This document shows positions 12,157-23,309 of a stretch of DNA of 64,000 nt, piece by piece. The position numbers and the translations under genes were made by a program. Source of the DNA: Apostichopus japonicus (Eukaryota; Echinodermata; Holothuroidea; Aspidochirotida; Stichopodidae); NCBI RefSeq assembly GCF_037975245.1, contig NC_092572.1, forward strand, positions 22,310,489 to 22,374,488, written 5' to 3'. Position 1 is the first letter of the stretch. Every line of letters begins with the position of its first letter. Below the pieces are notes generated by a model. The model was not told the origin of the DNA. It worked only from the letters and a program-made list of their open reading frames with translations, and did not search any database.

Positions 12157-12508
12157 CAGTGGCAGAGCGTCCATACAGTCAGGGGGGGGGGGGGGGAAGA
12201 TGCTGGCGCCCTTTTCAGCTGCTTGCCACTTTTTATTTATTTACCATTATTGACTTTTTTATTGCGCTCTCATCTACCTATTGACATTTGTCACATTTTG
12301 TTGGCGATGACGCCTATTAATTCTTTGTTTATCTGCAAATTATCAAGGCCTGGAAAGGGTCATAACGGCGATCTAGGGAGCCTCTTTACTCAAAAAATGT
12401 CGATACGCTCCGCGCCAACCTGTGGTGGCGCTCCGCTTAGATAGTGTCGAAAGCGCCCCTACAGATTATTCTCGCCCCCCCTGACCAATACCCCTAGCTC
12501 CGCCACTG
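12157..12508. mobile_element. hAT-like MITE with 8-bp TSD
   Basis: The ends are CAGTGGCAGAGC and the reverse complement of GCTCCGCCACTG. The flanks are an exact 8-bp duplication TTTGCATG (12149-12156 and 12509-12516). Inside the termini, a G15 run on the left and CCCCCCCTGACC on the right extend the inverted repeat (TCAGGGGGGG). CAGTGGCGGAGC-type ends with 8-bp duplications are hallmarks of hAT elements. At 352 bp it has no transposase. Open frames across it are by-products. Confidence 0.9.
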
Positions 12509-12567
12509 TTTGCATGCAAATGTACAAAGAGAGCTATGAATCTTCACCAAGGTGATTGTTGATATAT

Positions 12568-12885
12568 CAGGGAGGTGCTCGCACTGGGCGGCACCGGGGG
12601 GCTGCACCCAGCACTGAGTTCTGAATGCCACCCATCACAAACAGTATTTTAAACATTTCCGCCCGGGGCTTTTTTGATGACAATTTAACAAATTTTACCA
12701 TAACCAAAATCTGGGAGAATATATGGAACAGCATAGGAAAAATAGCACCACCTAAGCAAACTTCATGTGCAAAATTTGTCCAGTGGGGAGGTGGTGCCAC
12801 CCACCCATGAGATCCCTCTCCCAGGGTGTGGATCACACTACCGCACAATTTGCCCGGCACTCAAATATTCCTGAGCACATCCCTG
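12568..12885. mobile_element. hAT-like MITE, second of a pair
   Basis: Terminal inverted repeats CAGGGAGGTGCTC and the reverse complement of GAGCACATCCCTG, 12 of 13 matching. The subterminal GGCGGCACCGGG also has a partner in GCCCGGCAC. GATATAT flanks both sides, so the target duplication is 7 of 8 bases (GATATATC against GATATATG). Non-coding, 318 bp, only 59 bp after the previous element. Confidence 0.75.
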
Positions 12886-15800
12886 ATATATGCATTCTGC
12901 TTACATGGCTCAGGAGATAAAATATGGGAACATTTAGTAAATTACATTAAATGCAAGCTAAACAGTTATTGTAGAGCAGATAAACGTGTAATTGCCTATA
13001 TTTGTATAGTTTTCATCGAATGTTTTACAGCTAAATTATTTGCTAAAAAGATTATTCCAGCCCACTCGCCATACGCCTTCGGCCTCCTCAATATTCTTTA
13101 CCGTAGATGATATAAGAATAAATCAGATTTATGCAGCTGATCATAATTTCACATTTTGTTTTTACTTCTTTCTAAACTTTGGCAGTCCTCTCTCTCCCTT
13201 CCTCATAAAAATCACATTAAGATAACTATCGTGCCTAGACATAACTTCAAAAACCAAAGTTTTTACAAAATATTCACCATTTACCTAAGATTGGGACAAT
13301 TCCAATAGGAATACTGAGGAGATTAAATAACAAATTTGACAATAATGTTCAAATTGTCTGTGGTGTTAAGATGGTAATATTTGTCTAGGAATATTATGTG
13401 CATTTAACCTTTTAAAGTTGTTTTTAGTGTTACTCATGAGAAGGGTTTAATGATCAGTATAGAAACGCCCCTCCAAGTTTGTACTGGGATAGAACAGGGT
13501 TACAAGCAAGGTGGGAGTCATTGACATTGGCTGAAAATGTTTGGGAGTGATTTATCAAAGTAATAGAAGCTGTGAAATCAGCACCAGGATTGGTCAAAAC
13601 CTGATCCTTCCAAGTGAGAGTCAGTTCTGCTGGATACTACAGAAATCTGGTGTACTCATAACAGAGTGTCGTGTCATTGATTGATGGCAATATGCTAGAA
13701 TATCAGCTTTAGTTTTTAGACAAACTTGTCTTTGAAAGGGGGTAAAATTCCCAAAAAGAAATTTTTGATTAAGAAATATGATACTTTTTGACAAGTTAGG
13801 TTAATGACTTTTAATGCTTGTAGCAGTTTTGATAAAAGTTATGGTTTAGTGCTTCTAACTTTGAGAGTGCAACGGCCAACACCTTTTGTGTACCTAGCTG
13901 TTACTCTTTGTATATGTGTGGGGGGGGGGGGGAAGTGTGTGGGAGGGAGGCATTCTCTCTAATAATATAAAGTTAGGAACAGTTAAGAGGCCGTAGGAAG
14001 GTCTCATCGACTAACATAGAAATGTTGGACTCAAAACATTTGGGGTTAAGCTGCTGCTGCAAGTTCTTGATGACTTGAATTTGCATATTTGTTTTTTTGT
14101 GGCTCGTCATATATCTTTGTGACCCAAAGACAGGTGCAGCAGACATGCTCAGTAGCCTAGTCACCTCAAGTCTCCAAAATAATAAGCAATTAGACCCAAA
14201 CAAGAAAAAATCTCCCATCGGTAGGAACTATGTATAGACAAAGATCTACCACTAGCTGAATAACTATCATGTATTCATAAGTGGAAATCATCATGTCAAA
14301 TGAGGTGAATTGTTGTCATTTCTCTCAAGATAAGGCTCTCATATTCTCTACAAGTTGACAAGACAAACCTCAGACTTTCAGAAAATGTCTCATAGCTTTC
14401 AAGTTGCACATGACTAACATTGTGTACCATTTACGTATAAAGTTTTATCAGTTTAATGGAGGGGGGGGGGGGGGGAATGATTTCATATATTCAGGTTTTG
14501 ACATGAAATGAATGTTGACTAAAATGAAACTGTTAACTTGTGCACAGCATGTATGTATTTTACTATAAATCAGATATAAAGTTTGTACAAGTTATTCTTC
14601 TCATGATTTTGACAGGCTTATATGCTTTATACACTCATTATAGGGAACTCCCATGACAAATAAAATATCTGCTGAAGTTACCCCTTCTTCAGCTAGCAAG
14701 TTCAGGTTTTGGCTTATTTCCCTGACCAAGACTTGCTCACAGTAATATATATTTGTGAGTGAAACACATTATGTTGTGGAGTGTTCTTCCATACCAATAA
14801 AATTTTATGTCCAGAACAGTTTTCAAGATACAATTTGAAAAATGCTGGCTTCAGTTGTCACCTATGACTCCATTGATCCATTCAATGATATCCTTTATAA
14901 GGGATTCTGTTGTCAAGGTAGTATTTCAAACAGACTGAGGCACACAGACAAATGAATTCAAGTGTAAATGTTTCTTATTTGTAAACAGAAAGTATCCATA
15001 GGTCTGTCAGGAATTCAGGGGCACACATACTTTCTTAGTACTGTTCTTTAATTAGTTTAGTAGATGATTCATGTATTACATCATTCAGTGATAATACTAA
15101 AAGCAAACACATCCTGTCATGTTCCAAAAGAATAAGATCTATCACCGTTGAAACCCAGAGCCCTGAATCATCATCAGCTAAATATTTCTCCTTGTCTTTG
15201 TATCCCAATCTCTTCATACATGAACCTTTCTTTCAAGTTCATCTCTTCTTATGTCAACACATTTCAATTGCTGCCCATCTCAGCCCAACAAAAGGGCAAT
15301 AGTCGGTAGCCTGAAGTCTAAGGTAGGAAGTGAAGTCGATTCATAGCTATCACAAAATCTGATCAATTGGTTACTGATTGCACCGGGGAGAGCCATTAAA
15401 CTGACACCGTTGATTGGGTAGACAGCTGATGCTTGGAACAAGTAGAGGTCATTCAAGTCAACTTTCATCCTGTCTGGTCTCATTCACAGCAAACGGCACC
15501 ACAAATGGTTAGTGAGGTGACGAGATCGGGCAACTCCCTGTTGTGACAGATTAGGATGTAGTTTTGAAAATATTATGGCATGCAATTTCTTACTTTGGTG
15601 ACATACGATCATAGGGTGGTGTTTGATAGTGATATTTGATTCTTTCTCTGGCCTTTTCAGGTCAAGGAATAGGTGTGATTGTATAGTGAGCGCTATAACA
15701 ATACCTCAGGCTAGTGATGGGTGCATACATAAGATATAGTTAGTTCTCTAACTAGATAACTGTCATCTTAATAAAAACATAAACTTAAACAAGTAGAGCC

Positions 15801-17218
15801 ATTCCCCCAAATCCTGAAATGTGAACCTCAAGTGTAATGTTGATGGTAATTACTACATTTAATGAGAATGTCTTATCAATATGGAGAAACAATTTTATGG
15901 ACTAGGAACTTGTAATATGAGGGAAGTAATAGAGAAATAAATACACCTTTTCCTGGAGTCGATAATTTATGAATGTATAGAGGTTTCTATTATATAGCTG
16001 TGTTGGATACTTAATTATTGAAGTACCAGCTAATCTTTGTACTAGTTAGGTAAATCAGGGATTATATGTTTGAAATAACTTAAAAAAAGCAGACATACAG
16101 GTGAAACCAACAAACAAAACTTAATTTGTGTTTCAAAAACAGAAATTATGTTGAAAAGTATGTGGGGGGGGGGGGGGGAAAACCCAAAAATTATACAGTT
16201 GAAATGCAATATCAGTTTTGTCAGGTTGCCAAAGATTTTAGAAGTGGATTTATTCCTACTTTTTTGTTTTATTTACAAATAAAGTCAAAGATTTCCAGAT
16301 ATAAAGTAAAAGTCCAAACGTCATTATTGATATTCAAAGTTGATTGTTAAATACTGAATCCTGCTCGTAATGTGTTACGAACTGATATATAGGACAACAG
16401 TAGTGGTGTAAGACAATAAAAATGTTATGAGTGGGGGAGGGAGGAGGGGGTAGGGGAGGGGGTAGGGGGAGGGGGTGAGGGATATGAGGAGGAAGGTCAT
16501 ATAATTTTCTGTGGCACTATACATACAAAAGGTTTTAATATTAAACGATGACTTTTTGTACAAATTTAATTTTGATATTTTATAAACTATTAGAAACCAC
16601 TGCTATTAATTAGTTCAAGTTGTAATGTTTTAACACTTGAAATTTCCAACCTGCTGAAATAACTGAATTAATGTGACTCTACTATACAGCCAAATACACA
16701 GAACATTATGTCAGTTCCTCAGAGTTGGGAAGCAAAAACACTTTAGTGGCCTCAAAATGACATGTCTATAATGTGCAACATTTTGATGAAGGACAGGTGG
16801 TGTTAAATGTCATCCAAGGATGCTATGTTGTCATGGAAACAAATTTATAAACAATAAATTTAACTTTAATGCCTGTATTGAGGAGCCCAGGTCATCATGA
16901 CTTTAGCCTTGTAAGAGCATTCCATATATTTAGAATATATGTTAAAGGTGGATATTTTGAAAACAGGAATAGCTAAAAAAAAAAAATCATGCTCAAATTG
17001 TTCTTGTACTCTAATTAACATATCAAAACTAAATTATGAATATAAAGTCATCTACAAGCTAGTTTAATGTTTCACTTGTTGTACAGTCAATGTAAGGCAC
17101 TACTAGGTAAAACTTTGTTTTGTAAACCATAGTCAAAGTGACCAAAAGTGTAATAGCAAACATAGCTGTAAATTTTGATAAAATGTGATAATTATTCACA
17201 GATGTTATGTTTATGACT
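12886..17218. other. Robo intron, gene-free stretch
   Basis: No exon recognised. Contains three pure G runs of 14-15 bases (13920-13933, 14461-14475, 16164-16178) and the G-rich tract at 16433-16481. Small - strand frames at 13973-14218, 15035-15217 and 15280-15483 have no recognisable domain. Confidence 0.55.
16433..16481 (+). other. G-rich tract with G-quadruplex potential
   Basis: Eight or so runs of three to five G separated by one or two bases (GGGGGAGGGAGGAGGGGG, then GGGG and GGGGG blocks joined by TA or A). The spacing fits the G3+N1-7 quadruplex rule on the + (sense intron) strand. Formation is inferred. Confidence 0.7.
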
Positions 17219-17226
17219 CCCTCAGC

Positions 17227-17515
17227 CAGGCACGTAGCCAGGAATTTGCCAAGGGAGGGGCGAAACTGTAGATTCGGCATTGTAAACTATCTATGCGTAG
17301 CGCCACCATGAGTTGGCGCGAAGCGTACAAGAAAATTTTGGCTGAAAATGCCTCCCAGATCGCAGGAAATGGCACTTCCCAGGCCTTGTAAGTTGCATCT
17401 TAGCATTTTTCTTTTGAAAATACTAGCGATATCATAAAAACATTAAAATTTTTTTTTTTTAAATTGCTCAAGGGGGTGGCTGCCCCCTTTGCCCCCCCCC
17501 TTGGCTACGCGCCTG
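17227..17515. mobile_element. hAT-like MITE with 8-bp TSD
   Basis: Ends CAGGCACGTAGCCA and the reverse complement of TTGGCTACGCGCCTG. Exact 8-bp flanking duplication CCCTCAGC (17219-17226, 17516-17523). Subterminal GGGAGGGGC and GCCCCCCCC extend the inverted repeat. An internal hairpin GCGCCAC...GTTGGCGC is present near 17300. 289 bp, no coding capacity. Confidence 0.92.
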
Positions 17516-17523
17516 CCCTCAGC

Positions 17524-18196
17524 TTGATTTAACACCATTTCTAGGTCATCTATTAAAGTTTGGTATTTCTTACCAACCAGTTTCTTCAGCCCTGCTGGGG
17601 AGGACCTAACAAGTAGGTCAAAGGGAGTGAAGGTTTATTTTCTCTTTTTTATGTCGGACCATCAAAGAAAACTACAGTTATTGTAAAAATAATATTATGT
17701 CAAGCTTAACAGTTTCCTAGTATCCTCTGCATGAATGTGGTTTATGCAGTGCCCAAGATTGGTGTCTGCATTTTCTCCTAACCTTTGTCAAAATTAGACC
17801 ACCAAAACGTGTAAATTTTGTTCACATGAAAAGTTGTTCTATTTTCGTTATTGGCCTATTTTCTGGAAGACTGCTTTGTTGTACAACATATTTTAATAGG
17901 ATCTACTCTAGATGGTCAGTCACAGTAGCTGGGTTGGACATGGGATTCAAGGTTGATGACCTTAAGTGATGGAAAATATTAACACCCATGATTTGAAAGT
18001 ATAGTTGCAGAAGATTATAAAAAACTTACCTTCTCTGTTGTCTTTAGTGTTAAATTGTTAGCAAGCCATTGATCATTCTTTGAGTAATGGATTGGTGTAT
18101 GGATCAAAGGCACGGTCTTCCCCCCCCATCCTTTCCCTGGACTGCTATCTCATTACATATGCAAAATACTACACTACTCAACCTTTAAGTTTGCTG
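17524..18196. other. Robo intron, gene-free stretch
   Basis: No gene or clear repeat. A C8 run lies at about 18120. Confidence 0.55.
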
Positions 18197-19101
18197 TAAA
18201 CCCTGCTCTGTCCACCCACTCTTACGTGTACCCTGGTCTGTCCACCCACTCTAATGTGTACCCTGGTCTGTCCACCCACTCAAATGTGTACCCTGGTCTG
18301 TCCACCCACTCTCATGTGTACCCTGGTTTGTCCACCCACTCTAATGTGTACCCTGGTCTGTCCACCCACTCTAATGTGTACCCTGGTCTGTCCACCAACT
18401 CTAAAATGTGTACCCTGGTCTGTCCACCCACTCTAATGTGTAACCTGGTCCGTCCACCCACTCTAATGCGTACCCTGGTCCGTCCACCCACTCCAATGCG
18501 TACCCTGGTCCGTCCACCCACTCTAATGCGTACCCTGGTCCGTCCACACATTCTAATGCGTACCCTGGTCCGTCCACACATTCTAATGCGTACCCTGGTC
18601 CGTCCACACACTCTAATGCGTACCCTGGTCCGTCCACCCACTCTAATGCGTACCCTGGTCCGTCCACCCACTCTAATGCGTACCCTGGTCCGTCCACACA
18701 TTCTAATTTGTACCCTGGTCCGTCCACTCACTCTCATGTGTACCCTGGTCTGTCCACCCACTCTAATGTGTACCCTGGTCTGTCCACACACTCTAATGCG
18801 TACCCTGGTCTGTCCACCCACTCAAATGTGTACCCTGGTCTGTCCACACACTCTAATGTGTACCCTGGTCTGTCCACCCACTCTAATGTGTACCCTGGTC
18901 TGTCCACCCACTCTAATGTGTACCCTGGTCCGTCCACCCACTCCAATGCGTACCCTGGTCCGTCCACCCACTCTAATGCGTACCCTGGTCCGTCCACCCA
19001 CTCTAATGCGTACCCTGGTCCGTCCACCCACTCTAATGCGTACCCTGGTCCGTCCACCCACTCTAATGTGTACCCTGGTCTGTCCACCCACTCTAATGTA
19101 A
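18197..19101. repeat. 30-bp minisatellite, about 30 copies
   Basis: Unit TACCCTGGTCYGTCCACCCA plus CTCTAATGYG, contiguous and very regular. One unit (about 18385-18415) carries 2 extra bases and shifts the register. The period is a multiple of three and the unit lacks stops in most frames, so decapeptide frames are open on both strands (YPGLSTHSNV, TLVRPPTLMR, or WVDGPGYALE). Two positions covary between units (T/C before GTCC and T/C in ATGYG). C-type units cluster at about 18450-18730 and 18935-19065. The array ends 57 bp before exon Ig1b. It is intronic; protein coding is not supported. Confidence 0.95.
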
Positions 19102-19158
19102 ATGTGTACTCACAGTAACATTAGGCTGATGTATCGTTGCCTGTCTTTTTTCTTGCAG

Positions 19159-19342
19159 TGGTACAAGGATGGGGAGTTACTCAACACAGAATATGGACAC
19201 TACTCTAAGTATTCCGATGGCAATCTCTTCATCGTTAATGTTGAAGTTAGGAGGTCTCATTCTGACGATGGAGTCTACCAGTGTGTAGCCACGAATAGGA
19301 ATGGTGTCGCAAGAAGCAACAATGCCACCCTCGTCGTAGCTT
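19159..19342 (+). CDS. robo: Robo receptor, exon Ig1b (second half of Ig domain 1)
   Basis: Acceptor TTTTTTCTTGCAG and donor T|GTGAGTAT; enters in phase 0 and leaves in phase 1 (61 codons plus one base). It begins with the Ig tryptophan (WYKDGELLNT) and contains the DDGVYQCVATN motif with the second Ig1 cysteine and the Y-x-C corner. It ends ATLVVA, matching Robo Ig1 (WYKxGE...DEGVYxCVARN...ASLEVA). An N-glycosylation sequon (NAT) lies near the end. The loop before the Y-x-C corner reads VRRSHSDDG, where vertebrate Robo has a basic GRKSRPDEG-like stretch implicated in heparan-sulfate contact. Two arginines are retained here. Joined in frame to 10041-10174. Confidence 0.93.
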
Positions 19343-19679
19343 GTGAGTATACTAGATGCTGACATTTGACTTGCTTTCTCTTTTTGCTTTGGGTGCTATT
19401 TCTCCGGTACCCTTCCTCACATTTAAATTTATTTCTCAATTGTGGAGATATACAGTAGGTGTTTGGGGAGGGGGGGGGGGCTTTCTTTTTTATTCCTTGC
19501 TGGAAGCAAAATGAATTTATGCAATGGTGATGACATGCCTGTGTGGGTGCACTTGTGTGTTTGGGATGCCCATGGCATGTAAACACACTAACATCAAAAG
19601 TACATGATAGATTAACGTTATACTTGGTATGTAGATTTTCTTTGGGGAGTACAACGTTCTGTACGAAAACTGGTGCAGA
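19343..19679. other. start of the Ig1b-Ig2a intron
   Basis: Non-coding. Holds a GGGGAGGGGGGGGGG run at about 19465-19480. The 37.2-kb intron continues to 56529. Confidence 0.6.
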
Positions 19680-20000
19680 TGGATGGTCATTTGAGGTCAA
19701 CAGAGGTCAAAGAAAACAAACATGATATATATATACTTAAGTAAAGCTTGGATGGACTTCATACATGTTATGGAGATCCATGTTAGTGAGTGTAAGATGC
19801 CATTTGTAATTGGTGGGGGGTCAAAGGTAATTTGAGGTCAACAGAGGTCAAAGTCCGAAAACCTTGTATACATGATATACATAGTAGTAAAGCTTGAATG
19901 GACTTCATACATGTTATTTAGATCCATGTTAGTGAGTGAAATTGGTGGGGGTCAAAGGTCATTTGAGGACAATAGAGGTCAAAGCCTGACAATTTTGAAA
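19680..20000. repeat. tandem repeat rich in AGGTCA half-sites
   Basis: About 2.3 imperfect copies of a 130-145 bp unit containing TTTGAGGTCAACAGAGGTCA, then AAGCTTGRATGGACTTCATA and GATCCATGTTAGTGAGTG. The third copy has GGGTCAAAGGTCA (19949-19961), a direct repeat of nuclear-receptor half-sites spaced by one base. The array is plainly repetitive; receptor binding is only inferred from the motif. Confidence 0.8.
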
Positions 20001-21131
20001 AACAAAACGATAGAAACTTGAATGGACTTTCTATACCTGTTTATGTATATCGACCTCATTGAAGGTCAACAGAAGTTTAAGTGTGAAATCATTGGAAAGA
20101 CACTACTAAAGTATAGCTAAATACAGAATGTGTTGGTCTATATGAAGATCCACATTAATGCAAGGACCTCATTGATTACTTGAGTGAGTAATATGGTTAA
20201 CAATTCTAAATACTATGTGCTGCTGTGTTACTATTGAGTAAATATTCTCAACTCAAATGTGGCAAAGGATTCACTAAGTCACCTGGCTTTCTGGTTAATG
20301 AAAAATGATCAAAGTACTTGTCTATATTTTCAGCTCTCAAGTCAGGTGAAATTTGGTTTTAATAGCATACAATATTCTTATGATTATTTCTTTGTGCCTG
20401 TGCCATATATTTTCTGTAAAGGGCACTCCAAGCCACTCTATGTGTTGTTGTTTGATATTCACTATAATACATGAAAGCAGAGGCCATTAGCGTGTCACAC
20501 TCTTAACAAGCTGGTCACCCTTTCATAATTGGCACGGAACACTCGAAAGCTTTAAAAGATAATGTGAACTTTGTATGTTATTATAGTTCATGTATTTGTT
20601 GTTTTCCACCTTAAAGTCAATTTACTTGGCTCTGCCGGAAGATTGGAACAGAACTCCCTGCAAGTTGAGATAGCGATCATTCAAATTAATAGCTCAAACA
20701 TGCATCAAAGACAATGGAAGTTAATGAAAAGAGCTTCATAAATTAACGAGTTTCTGCCTCAGGCAACCTTAAAAGCTATAAAACATGAATATAAGTGATA
20801 TGTTTTCTGTCTTTATTCTTCGAGTCTCTGGTTGCTTAAAGCTGTAAACAGTCTGAAAGAGTCTCATCAAACTCTTGAACAAAGTTTGATAATTGTTTAA
20901 TTACTTATAACATGGAAGTACATACAAACTAACACATTTGGCCATCCATAATATATATATCTGTACAGAGATTAAACCAATCAGATTTTAGTTTAGATGT
21001 AAGATTGTTTGAAGCTGTAAAGTGGGGGTACTGTACTGCGTACTGATTGGTTTACCCTTGAAATAATGTCACCTTTGTAGTTTCCATGGTAATTAAAAGA
21101 CCTTAACCAATGTTACTATGTGAAGTAAAGT
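20001..21131. other. Robo intron, gene-free stretch
   Basis: Ordinary non-coding sequence. A fading AGGTCA-like copy (GAAGGTCAACAGAAG) occurs near 20062. No exon recognised. Confidence 0.55.
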
Positions 21132-21611
21132 GGACAGTGGAGTGGATATGACCACTGTTTGGAGGCAAGAGAAAAGCAACAATTTTAAATTTGGACTAGA
21201 GTTTTTCAGCCTCCAAATGGGCATGGCATGGATATTTTAATGTTACACATGTTCATTATAATTCTTTTTAGGCTTCACCTCCTTAATTGATATCCCAGAA
21301 TGCCCTCTGCTCTTTTCCTCTCCTTCCCCTTCCTCAAGTAGTAGAGTTGGATTAGCCTGTGGGACAGTGGTGTGGTATTACCACTGTTTGGAAGAAAGAG
21401 AAAGCAACAATTTCAAATTTGGCCTAGAGTTTTTTAGGAAAGCCTCCAAATGAGCATGACATGGATATCTTGCATTTAGGCTTAAACAGGATGTTCTTTC
21501 ACCTCCTTAATAAATATCCCAGAATGCCCTCTACTCATATATATCCCAGAATGCCCTCTACTCTTTTCCCTTCCTTCCCCTTCCTCAAGTAGTAGAGTTG
21601 GATTTAGCCTG
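21132..21611. repeat. adjacent tandem duplication, 230 and 250 bp
   Basis: Two head-to-tail copies, 21132-21361 and 21362-21611. Both start GGACAGTGG and share CCACTGTTTGGA, GAGAAA(A)GCAACAATTT, TATCCCAGAATGCCCTCT and TTCCTCAAGTAGTAGAGTTG. The second copy has an extra internal duplication of about 25 bp around TATCCCAGAATGCCCTCTAC. Divergence is moderate, so the event is not recent. Confidence 0.85.
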
Positions 21612-23309
21612 GCTTTAACCATTCAACATAACCACAATAACAACTCACTACCCTGGATTTTAATATATGCACAGTAGGTTAACTATATACATATTCATTG
21701 ATAATGTAGGCTATAGTGCTGTTTAGCATTACTTGTGACATCGACAAAAGAAATCCTCTGTGACAGCAATGCTAGTCTAAACCGGCTAGCTGTAATCATT
21801 CATCCCTAGTTCTTAGTGTCGAGGGATAAAAGTTTTATGTGTAGTTTGCTTATTTGTACTAGCAGTTACCTATGATGTAGTTATCATGATGATTTACAAT
21901 GTTCAAAGCTGCTCTCAGCTCTAACCTTGTGGTTCTGCTATTAAACTGGGGGAAGAAGGATCTGTTTCCCAAAGATTATAAATTTTTGAATTGTTTTGAT
22001 TAAAATATCATAAAACACTCTAGCTCTTGACAACAGCTACCCTTAACTGAAACTCAGCAGACATTACAAATCTTTCCATGATTTAAAAGATGAATAAACA
22101 CACAATTCCGGTTACGTGGACCAAAGATGTATAAACACACAGTTCCATTTTTCTTGGATCGAAGAGAAGAATGCTGAGGATTCTGATCAGAACCTGTATA
22201 TATATACAGAAAATCTTCACTGCTTTAAAGAGATAATACCTCCTACCTTCATAGCTGACTTTGTGGTAGATCATGAAAACAAAAATAAATGGATGCTGGG
22301 AAACAGAAGGAGTTACATAAATTATTCAAGATCAAAATTTGACAATGAGGAGAAAAAGAAACCAAAGCTATACAGGCATTGGGTCAGAGATACTTTTAAA
22401 AAGTTTGGGAGGAGGGGGGTGGGGGAGGGTGTTAAAAAAAATAAACCTCTATATGCTGTAATTGAATTGGCACGAGATGATGAAATTGTTACAATTCATA
22501 GATTGAAATTGATGTAGAGTTGCATGAAACATAGTTATCAAGCTCTGTAAAATTATTTCTTATAATTAGTAGAAAGTGTTTAATATATCCATATCATATA
22601 AAGTTTGGATAATTCAGCTGCAAATCTTCTCTGAACGACTTCAAATGTCTTGTTGAGTCTTTCTCTATTTTACCTGGTAAATGTTGATAAATGATTTCTG
22701 TCTTTCTGATGTAGACAATGTTTGCCTTTTTCTGAATCTGTTTAGTGATCTAAGCCGGGTCTATTTCCTCTTCTCGCCGCCGACCAGACCTCACGCATCT
22801 AGTCTCGGCCGGCCGTCGTAATTTATAATCATGCCTGTGAACTGGTTCATAAAATTGGTGTTTTTATATCGAGACTCTGTGGTTTATTATTCTTTGCCTT
22901 TTCTTCTTCTTCTCACTAGTTTCCTTCCATTTGCCTTCCTCCTCATCACAGTCAGTACTATACCAGACAGGTGCTTGTGTTTTTCTACCCATTAAAAACG
23001 CCCGACTCTTTTCTTCCTTCTGGTTCCCATCAAAGTTAAAAAGGAGAGAGATGACATTCTGTTTTGCTTAGTTTAAGTAGGGTTTTCTAATACTACGGCA
23101 GTTTCTAAAAGAATGTTGATATTGCCAGTGCATGACAGATGTGTATGTTTGTTAGCAAAGATCAAGTCTGGAATGTGCACTTGAAAAGGTAACGACGGTC
23201 TCATTTATCACACCAGCATTTTACTTTAGATCATTTCCCCCCCCCCCCCCCCATTTTCCCGAAATTGTCCCTTTTGCATTCAAAAGCAGTCAGAGTTAAA
23301 TGTAAGTGA
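21612..23309. other. Robo intron, gene-free stretch
   Basis: A 133-codon frame on + at 22116-22517 shows no domain and is interrupted in character by simple G- and A-rich runs, so I do not call it a gene. A short GC-rich island CGCCGCCGACCAG...CGGCCGGCCG lies at about 22776-22815. A C16 run lies at 23237-23252. Confidence 0.55.

Noticed and set aside
12014-12444. overlapping frames of 72-97 residues
   Set aside because: They run through the hAT-like MITE and its poly-G tract in all three frames.
18226-19101. 291-residue repeat protein
   Set aside because: The frame exists only because the 30-bp unit is divisible by three. All frames are similarly open on both strands and it lies in an intron.
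22116-22517. 133-residue gene
   Set aside because: No recognisable domain, low-complexity Lys/Gly stretches from A and G runs, and a competing frame on the other strand.
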